Shown one piece after another: positions 21,994 to 33,912 of a stretch of DNA of 64,000 bases (the first letter of the stretch is position 1; every line of letters starts with the position of its first letter). Under the pieces are notes generated by a model. That model was given only the letters and a program-made list of their open reading frames with translations. It was not told the DNA's origin and made no database searches. The DNA lies in assembly GCA_023627715.1 (NCBI GenBank), contig JAMAHW010000097.1:62001-126000 (forward strand), written 5' to 3'. The stretch is from Periconia sp. R9002. Taxonomy: Eukaryota; Ascomycota; Dothideomycetes; Pleosporales; Periconiaceae. The position numbers and the translations under genes are program-made.

Positions 21994-23568
21994 TCGTCAT
22001 ATAGTCCTCGCAATGACGGTAGAGAATCCTCAGGTTTCTACGAGTATACTGTCCTTCAGCTTGCCTTTCAATACACATTCGCCTAACCGAGTTGCTGTAT
22101 TTGCTTTCATACTACGAAAATGAACAACATACGCGAGAAGCTAAAGGATTTGAGAGTGTATCGACAATTGTGGGATGTCGGCTCATCCATTTACAGCGAG
22201 ACTGAGGAGGAACAAGATCTTCTCATCGACTCTCCTGAGCCACCAAAGTCAAACGCATCTCTCTATCGCCTACTGGGATGCGCCCCTACGCATCCTCTAC
22301 TCCAGAATCAGGATAGTCTACCTCATCATTATTATTGAACCACACGCGCAAACGCAACCTCCGCCTCCAGAACCTACTGTATCTTGTCGTTAACATATCC
22401 TAATAAGTCCTCGTCCCGCCGAAGCCGACATTCTACCTCATTACAGACTCCTGCTAAGAGCTAGGGGTTGGTTCAGGGTCCTCGTTTTCCAGCCTAGATT
22501 TCTTGGAAGATCACAATAGTTCGCTGGAATTTCGTGAACGGCTTCTCGTTGGTCGACGGCGGCGTCAAAGGTTGACTGATGTGCCAAGATATGCTAGGGG
22601 ACTCGGGAGAGCTACCGGCAGCATGTTCTCGAGACTTGACGGGGCCCCGTAGTGTCAGCTTCTGATTCATTATCGCGCCTCGGAAATCGGGCTGCCTTTG
22701 TGGATTGATGATGGGCTAGTAATGTTGTCTTCTGATTAGGTTTTAGCAGCATTGCTTGTATTCAACCTAAAATCCACCTCATTGATAGTACGAACCGCCA
22801 AGGAAGAAGGCCCTTTGTCGGATGTTTACATGACTGTTAGCTTTCGGGCGATGAGGGATCCGATTCTAGAGCATGTTGCCTAGTGCTTATGTGGAGGACT
22901 ATGGAACACGGCATATTCTGTGAGGGGGAGGTTTGACTCGAAAAGGCCTTGCTAACGTACTCGCACCTACCTTCCCCGTCACAAAATCAATGCCAAATAC
23001 TAAAGTTCGAGGATGAAGGTTGAAATCGCATCGCCCGCCACACCCGCCGGAATACGCCACTGGCGAACCCTGAGACCGAGCGCGCCGTTGTCTGCAAAAG
23101 ACGATTTGCCTAATACTCCACGCTTGAAGGACACAGCAACAAGATCAGGGGAATACCCAGAAATGGCTCCGCCGTAGAGCTGGGTCCAAGTCTATATCTT
23201 CTATAGAGAAGCCCGCAATGCATGCATCAGAATAGAGCATGCCAAGATGAACATTGCACCGCTTATCGCAGTTTCTGTTTTGCGTGACGCTTTCCCAAGC
23301 GTCCCCACAATCATCTGTCTAAGACCATGGTGTACGTTCACTGTGTCATTTTAGCTTGAGTTCTAGGAGTCCACTCTTGCGGCATGCCCACCACGTAAGG
23401 GGAAGAGCAAGATTCCGCCGATGGCTACAACTATAATTACATCGCGTTGGACATAAACCTGATCCTTATCCCAGGTAAACATCGCATCGCTGTGAAGAAC
23501 CGTCGGAATTTGGGGAACGCGCCAGAGACATTTGTTGCTTCTTTTCTGCCAACACAGATTCAATCGAA

Positions 23569-24929
23569 ATGGCTTCCTTCAATTCCTGGGTCAGTAACCC
23601 GAAAGAGAGCAATGGACCTCTGATGTCCGTTGTTACCTGGTGTCTGGTCTCAGTTGCTGGTACTTTCTTGGCTGTTCGGCTCTGGATTCGCCAACATCAA
23701 GGGCAACTGTGGTTTGACGATTGCACACTTATCATCAGTTGGGTAAGTGACACAACGGCTTGATGCAAAGAGCACTTGACTGATATAGCATAGATGCTAC
23801 TTCTGACCCAAGTCATCATCAACCAACTCTCCATCAATCTAGGCTACGGAAAACATACCTTCGACCGTAAGACGCCGAAAGTAAGTCACACATCTCACGT
23901 TACAGACTGCTGACCTTTTTGTTAGTCGACTTGCGCAATGTCGATATCATGATGTATTACGGCGCGGCAGAACTCACGATATATACGGTTGCTATTGCCC
24001 TGAGCAAGATTTCTTTTGGAATCACTTTGCTTCGATTGACCAGCGGATGGACTAGACTCGTCGTATGCTTTGCGATCTCTACCTTGGCGATTTTTGCAAT
24101 TCCAGCCACGATTATACCATGGGTGCAATGTAAACCACTGGCGAAAACCTTTGTGGATTTCATTGATGGTACCTGTATTAACAAATATCCTTCTATTGTG
24201 TATGGACGTTTCCAGGCTGGTGAGCAGAGGACTCCAAAAAGCGTCTACCTAGATCTTGTTTGACTAACATGGGACGCAGTATGGTCAGCGCTTATGGATC
24301 TGTGTCTTGCACTGCTGCCCTGGCAAATTATTTGGGGACTGCAGCTGCGCGCCGCGGAAAAGATCGGTGTAGGCGTCTCTATGAGTCTGGGAATATTGTA
24401 CGTATCTATACTGTTAGGCTGAAGAATGCGCTGACCCTATCAAAGAGCCGGGGTTACATCAATTATTCGTTCCACATACATCCAGAAGTTGACAGTACAG
24501 GATGTATCATGTAAGGCAACTGAAGACATGCACAGACTGTTGTTAACATTCCCAGTTGAATCATACAAGGCAATCATATGGGCAGTGGCAGAATGTTCTA
24601 TGACTATCGTCGCTATATCGATCCCCGTACTTCGCGTCGTTTTCAAGCAGGCGTTCAACTCGGCGATCGCTGGCTACACGAGCAGTAAAGGAAGCAAATC
24701 ACGAACGAATCCTTCTAACGCCACAAGCCTACACAACCGAATGAGCATTCGGCAATTCAGTAAGAAAGCACCAGGCATATCGATCACCGGAGAATCCTCA
24801 AAAAACGTGTTCCAAAATGAATCCCAGCACTATGTAGAGCTGGATGATCTGGTGGTCAACGATCAGGGGCGCGTCATTTGCTCCTCTCCAGATTCATCTG
24901 AGCGCCAAGTACCAAACTGGCCGGTGTGA
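23569..24929 (+). CDS. Rhodopsin-domain (PTH11-like) seven-TM integral membrane protein
   Basis: Fungal-specific plasma-membrane protein of the large rhodopsin-domain/SAT4 superfamily, related to PTH11-type surface sensors; individual ligands are unknown. Six exons: 23569-23742, 23794-23866, 23926-24219, 24280-24397, 24446-24510 and 24556-24929, total 365 aa. Every junction keeps frame, and most introns have a CTGAC/CTAAC branch point. Family landmarks: VRLWIRQ and FDDCTLIISW near the N-terminus, a GYGKHTFD loop, YGAAELTIYTVAIALSKIS, IPWVQCKPL, and WSALMDLCLALLPWQIIW. A conserved ECSMTIVAISIPVLR helix follows, and the C-terminal ~110-residue cytosolic tail is Ser/Asn-rich. There is no CFEM domain, so it is not a full PTH11. 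No neighbours suggest a pathway. Confidence 0.85.
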
Positions 24930-25691
24930 GATAGGCTGTGACTAGTGTACATGAGTTATACGAAGCCGCGTGCCGAAAAGCTCAATGGATTGTTTCTTGA
25001 TAGTAATAACCCACTAAACTTAGTTCATAACAATCAATCAACTACGTTCATTCATGCTATTGAAGAGTTATGGAACGCAAGGCTCACCAAGAAATGTTGG
25101 CCATCGATAATGGAGTTCCAAAGGGTGGTCCAAGTATGGAGCGTGACGTACGCCGCTTGTGGTTGATCTTGTTTGAGTGAATGTACCGCCGTGATCAGGT
25201 CACGTGCCTCCTTGTATATATACCACATCTTTCATAGTACTGCTCCATCACTCAATCAATGAACGTCTCCTCCTCCAAATCTTTATGCTCATACCAGGGT
25301 CCTCCAACAGATCTGAGGCCCCGCTCGGAAGGCCATGCGAAGATCTGCAGGCCCACAGTGAACGGGATCAATCAGCCGACGTGCTAAAAGCGCCGTCATG
25401 TCCATCTTTTCACCGAAGAGCCTCCGCCTTGCATCCTGGACACGAATAGACAGTATTGTACTGGAAAGCACCTGAAAGAGTCATGGTAACATAGTAATAG
25501 CCCAAACATGACATGGTACTCGTTTGACCCCTATCTATGAAAGCTAAATAAGTAAGTATCAGACAGTGTAAGTTTTTATAAGTATCAGGCCCATAAAAGC
25601 TAAAGAATCCCAACTTGTCGTAAATTGGGTCTTCTTGGTTCAGCTTTATATCCCCTTCACAGTCTTTACATCTAAAATCGTTGTTGCGAAT
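24930..25691. other. Intergenic, peroxidase promoter side
   Basis: Holds a TATATATA-like box near 25214-25221 followed about 40 nt later by a short ATG frame that closes after 42 codons, suggesting a dead or non-coding transcription unit. A TTTATATC box near 25645 lies about 45 nt upstream of the peroxidase ATG. No supported gene. Confidence 0.4.
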
Positions 25692-27209
25692 ATGAAGGTA
25701 TCAATACTCTACAGCGCAACGCTTTTCACTTGGACGACCTCCGCCTTTCCCGCGAACCTGCTCAAAGGCGACATCAGCGAAGCCACACTTGCAGAAATCA
25801 CTTCTTTGACGGAAAATATTACGAGAGACCTGGAGACTAAGCGTCAGGGTGGCTATGTGAAGCGAGCATTCAATGAAGAGGCTCAGCGTATCAGTACCAC
25901 TGGTGACCATAGATATGTGAGTAGTCCTATCGATATGAACACATAGTATTACAGTTGCTAACCGTCTCATTCGCAGATTGCGCCAGGCTCCAATGATCTC
26001 CGTGGACCTTGCCCTGGTCTGAATGCCATGGCAAATCACGGCTACTTACCCCGCAACGGAATCTCGACAATCACACAAATGACTACGGCTTCAAACGAAG
26101 GTTAGTATGAGTCCTGCCGTTAGCTCCTTTATACTGAACCTTTAGTTTTTGGAATGGGCCTTGACCTTGCTGCATTCTTGGCAGTCTATTCTGCAGTCAT
26201 GGCAGGTGATCTCACCTCATTCTCAATTGGGGGTAAGCCTGGGAGTGGTGGACTCCTCGGAGTCACCTCATCTCTTGGTCTTCTTGGAGAACAACAAGGT
26301 TTGAGTGGGTCACACAATCGCTTTGAGCATGACGGATCACCTACACGAGCAGACTTGTACTCGACGTATGTCATTGAATTTCCACCCCTCTCATTACGTG
26401 TTTGACATGGCTAAGTATATTCTATGCAGTGGCGATCCCGTATCTCTCAACCTGGGCCAATTTGAGCAACTCCTTTCCATGCCCCTCGGACCAAACGGTA
26501 TTGACAGTTCAGTCATGACCGCGTTTCGCCTTCAACGCGTGAGGCACTCAATTGCTACAAATGGGCATTACTTCGCAGGCCCTGTTACGTTCTTTGCGCT
26601 CAACCCTGCAACATATCTTTTCACTTACCGTTTCTTCGCCAATCATACCGCCGAAAACCCAGACGGTTACCTTGATGCCCAGACGTTGATGACTTTTGAA
26701 GGTGTTACTAGAGAAAACGGTAATTATAAGTGGAGTCAAGGACGAGAGAGAATTCCTGAGAATGTTCGCCTCTACCTTCGATCTGAGTCTTTCACCTACG
26801 CTAATTTGTGCTCCAGTGGTACCGTCGTGTTATCGGGGATGAGTACACGATTCTCGATTTCACCGCTGAAGCCGTTGGTACAGAATTGGCGAACCCTGAA
26901 TTAATCCGACTTGGTGGAAATACCGGCCAACCAAACACTTTCACTGGTGTTGATATCGACGACCTTACAGGCAACGTCTTCAACGCGCAGACTCTTCTCG
27001 AGGGAAATAACCTCATGTGTCTCGCGTTTGCGGCCGCCCTCGAAGCTTCTCCGGACATCCTTGGGGGATTAGTTGGCAACGTCTTGGTCGCTGTACAGAA
27101 GTTGACTAGTGCTCTGGACCCAATTCTTGCATCGCTCAACTGCCCCGAGATTACCAAGTATGATGCGACCCTTTTCAAGGCCTTTCCTGGTGCTGGAAGT
27201 GGGCTTTAG
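25692..27209 (+). CDS. Secreted heme-thiolate peroxidase (chloroperoxidase/UPO family)
   Basis: Member of the Peroxidase_2 family (chloroperoxidases and unspecific peroxygenases), which use H2O2 to halogenate or oxygenate substrates. Five exons: 25692-25916, 25977-26100, 26146-26365, 26430-26763 and 26817-27209, total 431 aa. Residues 1-18 look like a signal peptide. The proximal heme ligand lies in PCPGLNAMANHGYLPRNG (Cys near 87), and the Mg/heme-propionate EHD motif is at about 177-179 (FEHDGSPTRAD). The ERIPENWYRR motif is created across intron 4, whose donor GTTCGC is weak. Where peroxygenases carry the acid-base glutamate (G-E after an aromatic run) I read HYFAGPVTFF, so the catalytic acid is not obvious. 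Likely extracellular; the substrate is unknown. Confidence 0.85.
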
Positions 27210-27845
27210 GAACTAGACCCAATGCAATGCTTTGCATATGCATAAACTTAGACCTAAACTTCAAAAAATTGTCATGTTAGTACCACTCATTTTGGACTAA
27301 CTCACTCTTTCGGTTGTTATATAGAGTAGGAAAGCTTTTTCAACTAGACCTCGAAGATTTGTGGTACACCTAATAGGCTAGCTGCGTAGATATATTCGTC
27401 GCGTACGTTAGCTATAACCTTCATGAAGATATATAGCTTAAGCTAAAAAAATTCTGAATCGTGTGGACTGTTACTGTATGTCCGTTCTGACCGAGGACGA
27501 TCCTGTGGATTTTTTTCTGTGTTAATGCCGTGAGTAAAGTTATTACTATCCGACGAACCATTTAAATTTTGAATTTCGCATTACACTTGTGAATGAAAGA
27601 ACGTACGAGACTTATAAGGGGCTACGCTGAGAAACCCATAACTTAGCTATACTATAGTCATATTGGCGAAGGGTATCACGGACATAAAAGTCGATTATAA
27701 GGGTAAAATAATGATTAATTCGACTATCTATGCAACATACAGAAGGAAGAGGCTTTACAGAAAGGAAAGCGTGCTAGGTCTATAGTAACTCTGAATGTGG
27801 AGTAATTTCAGCCCCAAGTGCGGATATAAGGACATCTGGAGGCAC
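27210..27845. other. AT-rich spacer beside the RecQ relic
   Basis: Sequence rich in TA dinucleotides with no coding frame. Composition contrasts sharply with the GC-rich helicase relic that follows at 27846. The pattern resembles an old RIP-affected or decayed insert, but no element ends could be defined. Confidence 0.4.
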
Positions 27846-28315
27846 TGTATGTTGCAAATGGTGCGGCGGTGTAGGAAGCTGGGCATATCGTGCGCCGAGT
27901 GGCAGAGTCGCCGCCCCCCAGACGCGGCGGCCATCGTGTTGGTGACGCCCGAGTCGGCCGTGGGGGGAGGAGTTTGCCACGTTTTTGAACAAGTTGCGGG
28001 CCACGCGGCAGCTGGACCGGATCGTGATTCGACGAGTGCCACATTGTGTTGAACCGGCGGCACGATTTCTGCAAGGACATGCAGCGGTTGGGCAAGTTAG
28101 CCGCCGCCGAGACGCAGATGGTGATGTTGACGGCGACGTTGCTGCTGAGCGAGGAGGACGAGTTGTTCCGGCGGGTGTACGTCGATCGAGAGCAGGTCGC
28201 GTTATTCCGGGCCACCACGGCGAGGACGAACGTCGCGTACCGGGTGATCCGGGTGGGCAAGGAGGTGAAGAAGAAGGAGGTGGGGGAGATGGTGTTGGGC
28301 ATGGTGAGACAGAAA
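27846..28315 (+). pseudogene. RecQ-type helicase fragment with two frameshifts
   Basis: Three successive frames together read as a piece of an SF2 RecQ-like helicase: RRCRKLGISCAEWQSRRPPD and VLVTPESAV in one frame, then LNKLRATRQLDRIV in the next, then the motif II region and LNRRHDF, MVMLTATL (motif III) and the ARTNVAYRVIRVGKEV segment in the third. The breaks look like single-base insertions: an extra G in the G-run near 27961-27966 and an extra C near 28028-28032, just before the DECH box. Similarity stops abruptly at both sides, so motif I and the C-terminal half are absent. Such helicase pieces recur in fungal subtelomeres and repeats. Not functional as a protein. Confidence 0.75.
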
Positions 28316-28421
28316 TCCATGTTCTTTCATGTTTTAGGAATCACGCGAAAAAAGCGAATATATGGACTGCATGACTTCATTCTTTTTTGTATACACAACA
28401 CGGCCAAGTCTCCACGCACAC

Positions 28422-29809
28422 TTAAATGTTCTTCAACACGTACGCTAATCCAGCCCACATCTCCTCTCCGCTGGGAAGAATCTGCGAAGCTGGGAGCACG
28501 AAGCCGTTGTTACCAGTATCGCGAAGCTCAACCGTCATCGAGTAAGTCGCCTTCGCCGTCTCATACGCATAATCGACCGAGGAACCCGACACTTGATAGA
28601 TCTAAAGGCGTGTTAGTGGGTGAAGTTTCAAACGTGAATCGAGTTCAAAAGCCGAAACTTACAGTCGAGCAAATGGGGCCCTGATCGAACGTCACGCCGT
28701 GCACAGCCTTCACAGCCGCAACGGCGCCCTTGGAGAGGGACGAGTATTTGGCGGCTTCAGGAATGGTTCCAGAGCAAGTGTAACCATAGGGATACATCCA
28801 CAGCTGGGAATAAGAATGGACATCCAGATAGAACGCGACACCCTTGCCTGCAGCGATGCCGTCAAGCTGTGCCTTGAGGGCCTTGTTCTCGACGGCATCA
28901 CCGGCCGAAGCGCCCTTGTAATCCTCGGCACAGGGAGACGTCGACGCGCCGCCGGCTTGCGACCAGTGAGCCGGCCAGTTTCGGTTGATATCGCGACCGA
29001 CGCAGCTGGCCGATGTGGTCGACTGCCTGTTCTTGCGCCACAAACGGTTCGTCGTCTGTGTGTATGCAAAGCCATCCGGGTTGACAAAGGGGAAAATGTA
29101 GAAGTCGAACTTGTCCTTGAGCGCTTGGTCCGCGGTGTTTGTCGAGGTGAGGAGTTGGTAAGCTGCGTATTCGACAACCATTGTGGAGATCCATTCACGG
29201 GCGTGCACAGTGCCGTGCCAGACAACTCCCTTCTGCGAGCCCTTGCCTCCAGCTCCCCAGATGTGAATGCCTGTGATGTCGCGACCCTCGAGAGATTTTC
29301 CGGCGGAGATGACTTCAGCGTTGTTGGGGTATGCGGCTGCAAGGTCCTTGATCCACTGGTTGTGGTCGGCAATCGAATGGTAGGCATTGAACCAAGTCGC
29401 ATTGGGCGCGGCAGCAACGGCAGAAGCTGACGAGCAGTTAGCGCCATGTTCACACTATAGTATAATATACCATCACTCCAGGGTAAATACCGGCATATGC
29501 TTCAAAGACTTCCTCGCCCGCAATCGAGGCGCCCAGGTCCTCATGCATCACCTCCTTGTTGAGATCTTTGGCAGAAGCCTCAAACTCTTTGATCTGCGTG
29601 GGAGGTACCATGAGATCGACGACTTTGCTTGTCTCGACCTTGCCCTTCCATGTCTCGAGTTGCAGCGTGTTCACGATGTTGGCAAGCTTGGATGAATCCT
29701 GGCCAACATTGACACGGAAAACTTTCCATCCCGTGTAATCGACCTTGGAATCGACGGCAGCGGCCGAAGCCAAACCAATGGTGGCTAGAGATACGGCTAG
29801 GAACTTCAT
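28422..29809 (-). CDS. Secreted M14 zinc carboxypeptidase (MCPA type)
   Basis: Fungal metallocarboxypeptidase A-like exopeptidase that removes C-terminal residues from extracellular proteins. Three exons: 29809-29491, 29426-28663 and 28601-28422, total 420 aa; introns have CTAAC branch points. Signal peptide MKFLAVSLATIGLASAAA, then an activation propeptide of about 90 residues, then the catalytic domain. Zinc ligands are His181 and Glu184 (HAREW) and His310 (DVHSYSQLW); the catalytic Glu is near 386 (TVELRDTG). The substrate-binding RDINRNW segment is present. Everything required for activity is intact. A TATA box lies about 70 nt upstream of the ATG. Divergent from the Zn2Cys6 factor 1.7 kb away. 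Confidence 0.93.
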
Positions 29810-29878
29810 GAGGAGAGCGAGAAGAGGTGACAGACCGAGAGGTGATGTGAAGAGCCGAGTACAGTTATCCCAGGCAGA

Positions 29879-29886
29879 TATTTATA
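29879..29886 (-). promoter_or_regulatory. TATA box of the carboxypeptidase gene
   Basis: TATAAATA on the minus strand, 70 nt upstream of the carboxypeptidase start codon, followed by a CT-rich leader. Spacing suits a fungal inducible-gene promoter. Confidence 0.6.
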
Positions 29887-31507
29887 CTGCCATGACATGA
29901 CTTCTCCATGAGGAAGGCAAGCTATGACCCTTTGGTGTATATCAGAGCACATGGCCTCCACCTGCCCAACTCGACCTAAGGTCTCGCGGGGCATTGCCGC
30001 CTCCAGGAAGTTGAGAACCGCCACACTGGCATTGCTGCTATAAATTAATATAGCAACCTTAGAGAGGGACATCTGCTGTGCATGGCATGCTGTCCAGTCA
30101 TGGCGCCGGTTCGACTTTTGTTTCATGCATAGTACAGCATCGGCGGACATGACTGGCTGCATGCGCGCATCTTCTCCCGGACGATCACCGCTCCTGCCGT
30201 AAGCGGGCCTTGTCGTGCGGCTTATCGCTGTGAAGCAATACTGTTTATCGCTATTAAGACGTTTGATGCTGCAGCCTGCTCGCATACTTGGAGCAAGGTA
30301 CCGAGGGGCAAACATCTTCACCTTCCGTTTTGGAAAGAGTCGAGTCTTGGCCGTTGAACTTGTCGATTTTACCCCCGCGGATTCATTACCAAGAAGAGGA
30401 AGTCGGCGAAGGGTAAGGTCGCTTGCGATGATGCTCTATATTGACGGCAGCCAGATGGAGTCGAGATACATGCTCAATGTGCATGATTAAGTAGACAAAA
30501 ATGCCGTGATGGAAAAAATCAATCAACATTGCAGGTCGCGTATGTAGATGTAGATGTAGATGTAGTCGAGAAAGAGATGTGTTAGAGAAAGGAAGGTACT
30601 GTGATCTACGACGCTATTCCTAAACGAGTTAGTGATGTATGTCCTGCAGACATCTCTGGAGTCTGGACAACATGGAGCATTTCTCCGCAATTGCACATAT
30701 GCCTAGATAAAAATCAGACCCGTCAATACTTGTAAAAATCTGAGTTCCCTAATCTCTGTATCGTTTTTCATTTTTTGCCGTTGTGAGACAACATGTCTTC
30801 CTAGTCCTGGTCAGTTGATCCTATTCATCTGCGTACCCGACCTGGACATACATATGTATGTGGGTACCTACCCATGTATGTATGCTCACATCTCTACAAC
30901 AACCGCTAGAAACTGTGACCATATTCTCTTTTTCCACTTCTGTCTCCATTCCTCTTAACAGTCCCAATATGCTGAACACAGCACTGAGCAGACAGCATAG
31001 TTGGCCATTAGCGCAAATGTGTCATAACCTGGTCGTGCAAAGAGCCCGGGGCCTTTTCAAACTCTTATACAGTAAATAGCTGTCTTTTATCAAACTATAA
31101 TCGTATTTTCACAGATAACGTTTACTACACGTGCGTTCCCACAAAGACCGTTCTGCACGACAGCCCCCACGCCGGCCTCGGTAAATGGATTACCCCCAGA
31201 CGCCGACTGGGACGCCGGAGCAAAGGAACATCCTCTCTCTGCATCCATCTAAACGACAATTCAGCAAGACTTGCGGAGCAGCGCAATGTTGATGCACGAG
31301 GCTCTCCTTCCAAAGTCACACGGCATGGTTTCTTTTTCACTTGGCACCAAGCACCCTCCTCTCTTCCGGCCACGATTGAGCCGGCGGAGAAGCCGGCGGG
31401 GTCGCTAATGTAGAACTCCGACCACCATTTCTCCAATGCCGACATCTCTCTCCACCACCTCAACTAGCCTCAGCTAAACCAGCTCGGTCCGGTACAAGCA
31501 ACATGGG
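29887..31507. other. Divergent intergenic region (carboxypeptidase / Zn2Cys6 factor)
   Basis: About 1.6 kb containing the upstream sequences of both genes. A short GTAGAT repeat is present near 30540-30566. Minus-strand frames near 31125-31463 lack an ATG. No gene seen. Confidence 0.5.
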
Positions 31508-33912
31508 ATGGAGTCGCCTGCGGTCGCACCACCGCAATCCCCAGCAGGAGCCGCACCGCTCGGTGAGGATCCACCCAAGATCAAACGCGCACACCAAGCG
31601 TGCTTGAATTGCCGGAAGAGGAAGAGCCGATGTCTCTTGTAAGTGATCCCTAACGTTCCGACGTATTTCTCACGCAAACAACTAATTGAAAACTGGGCAC
31701 TAGAGACCAAGACGGGACGATTCCTTGCCTGCGATGCAAACGCGACAACCTCGAATGCGTATTGGGCGGCAGCAACCGCGGTGGGCGAAGAGTGCGTCGG
31801 AAGACGGTCGACACAGGATCGTTGCCGTCACTGTCAACTCCTACGCGGGAAGAGAATAACTTTCCCCTTGGAAACATTGGAACAACACCCTGGGCTCGAG
31901 CAGAGCCGGCTAGTGTACAGCAGCACCAACAGCAGCCACCGCCTGCGCCAGATGGCCAATTGCCGCGGTCACAGTCGCCGAGCTCAGAGATCCAATTCGG
32001 CTACCTACAAAATCCCTCTGACGCGCTTGGTATACTGGCTAGAGTCGCCGAGTCAAGCTCAGAAGAGAATGGATCGAGTGCCAACGGTCAAGCACGAGGT
32101 CCATCTAATATGCCGAGCGCGCAGCTACCTCAGCCTCCCGATATACCATATGCTTTGCTCAGCAACGGAAGCCTTACGTTGCCCGCTATATACACGCTTC
32201 TGACACGATACAAGGAGAACTACCATCCGTATTATCCCCTTGTTCCAGCAGAGACTTTTGATACAGCTCGCCTCGCCATCACAGCTAAGAAGGAGCCGCA
32301 CCTTCTGACAGCGATTCTACTCATCTCTTCCAAAGATTTGTCCGAAGAGTCTCATATCTACGAAGCATGTGCAGCTTACATGAAGAGCCTAGTATCAGAT
32401 CTTGCTGCTGGGGGTGATGCTGACGTGGAGGCCGTAGAAGCTCTTCTAATTCTAGCCGAATGGGCTCCTTATACCCAGCGCCGATCCGGAAAGGTCGGCA
32501 AAGGCGAAGAAGACAAGGAGAGCTGGATGCATGTAGGCGTGGCACTGAGAATTGCATATTTCTTAGCTTTGGACAAGTACTCTTTCCGCTATGTCGAACA
32601 GGGAAAAGACCCCCAGAATAATCGCAAACGACTTCTTTGGACAGCAGCATACATATCAGATCGGCATATATCAATTCGGATCGGGAAAGCGTTTTGGTCA
32701 CGAGGGCCAGGCCCGCTCACCACCCTGAGGCGCGAAGACTATCCGTCACTCATGCCGAAAACCCCAAACGAAGAGGATTATGCGAGCATTTTGTAAGCAT
32801 GTGTTCCACATCTAAGGTTGATGTACTAACGAGGTATCAGTCAAGCCAATCTAGAGCTTACCCAACTCTTCAGCAACGTTCATGACGTTCTATATTCCAA
32901 TCCTGGCTCAAGCTTTCGTACGCATATGAGCGGTAGTTATATCAAATTCATCGATGACTTCCGCTCTGCTATATACGGATGGAAGAGTGTATGGGGCACA
33001 TTGACCTGCTCTCCATCCCTCAAAGCCTGCCTTCTAATGTCCTACGACTACCTACGACTCTACATCAACGCATTCGCCTTCCAGGCCACCATTCTCCGCG
33101 CGCTGCCCTCCAACCAACCCTCCGACCCAAGTGTCCACAATGCAAACGGCACCTCCGGCATGCAAGTCCCCCAACGCGTCTTCGCGAACAACGTCGGCGC
33201 AGTAGGCGATGTGCGCTTCATCTACGAAGGCCTCGACGCTGCCAAAGCCATCCTCACCACCGCCAACCATTTCGTCGACCCTGAAAAAGCGCTCCGCTAC
33301 ATGCCGCTACGGTACTACCTGTACCTCGTCTACGCGGGCGTCTTCCTCTACCGCGCACGCTGCACCGGCGTCATCAGCAGCGACGAAGACCGCGCCATCC
33401 GCGCCATGATCAACGAAACCGTCGCGCGCCTCCGCCGCAGCAGCGTCGCCTCCAACACGGGCACCCAGCAGCACCCAGGCAACAGATACAGCCGCCTCCT
33501 CGAGCTCCTCTGGGCCAAAGCCCCGCGCAAAGACAAACCCTCCCGCCACAGCTACCGCCACCCAGGAACCCACATCGCCAGCGTCGCCATGGACGCGGCG
33601 CCCACGTACAGCGGCGGCATCCCTTCTGCCAGTCTCGCCGCTACGTCGCCTACGCATCCGACGAGTAGCAGTAACACGGCCGAGAGTCCAGCGATGACGG
33701 AACAAATGGGCGATTTCGGATGGACGGACTTGAGCGCCGTCGGCGACTTCGCGATGAATGGCGGCAACGGGGGAGGCGGCGCCGGCGGGAATGGGAATGG
33801 TGGGGTTGAAGAGGGTGGACTGTGGTCTGGGTTCTTGCCGCTGGATATGGGGTGGAGTTCGGGGTTGACCTGGGATGGCATGGGGTTTGAGGGCGCGGGT
33901 GTCATGGGGTGA
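31508..33912 (+). CDS. Zn(II)2Cys6 transcription factor with fungal-specific TF domain
   Basis: Nuclear DNA-binding regulator. Three exons: 31508-31638, 31704-32792 and 32841-33912, total 763 aa; the first intron splits the zinc cluster. Cysteines at 32, 35, 42, 52, 55 and 62 give C-X2-C-X6-C-X9-C-X2-C-X6-C, preceded by KIKRAHQ and followed by a basic GGSNRGGRRVRRK linker. A Gln/Pro-rich segment is next. The middle-homology (fungal_trans) region spans roughly 170-560, with WMHVGVALRIAYFLALDKYS and RKRLLWTAAYISDRHISIRIG. The C-terminus is Gly-rich and aromatic, a possible activation domain. An out-of-frame ATG five bases upstream (31503) opens an overlapping uORF. Target genes are unknown; the adjacent carboxypeptidase is a candidate only by position. 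Confidence 0.85.

Larger units (their letters stand above)
20438..23568. other. Gene-poor 3.1-kb region at the edge of the accessory segment
   Basis: No convincing gene. It holds an AT-rich patch (about 20690-20880), a 57-bp tandem repeat (21261-21423), and two ATG-led frames of weak merit: 21634-21993 (+, 119 codons) and 22120-22338 (+, 72 codons, acidic centre). Neither matches a family I know and neither shows flanking splice signals that extend it convincingly. They may be decayed or orphan genes. Confidence 0.4.

Noticed and set aside
22120..22338. 72-codon ATG-led frame with an acidic centre
   Set aside because: Short, no similarity that I recognise, no intron or promoter support; too weak for a gene call.
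24945..25166. Plus-strand 73-codon frame after the rhodopsin-domain gene
   Set aside because: Lies in the 3' flank, no family features and no convincing start; likely chance.
28699..29453. Long frames on both strands over the carboxypeptidase
   Set aside because: They are antisense or shifted shadows of the carboxypeptidase exons, which carry all zinc ligands.
31125..31463. 112-codon minus-strand frame upstream of the Zn2Cys6 factor
   Set aside because: The frame lacks an ATG at its start and has Arg/Trp-biased shadow-like composition.
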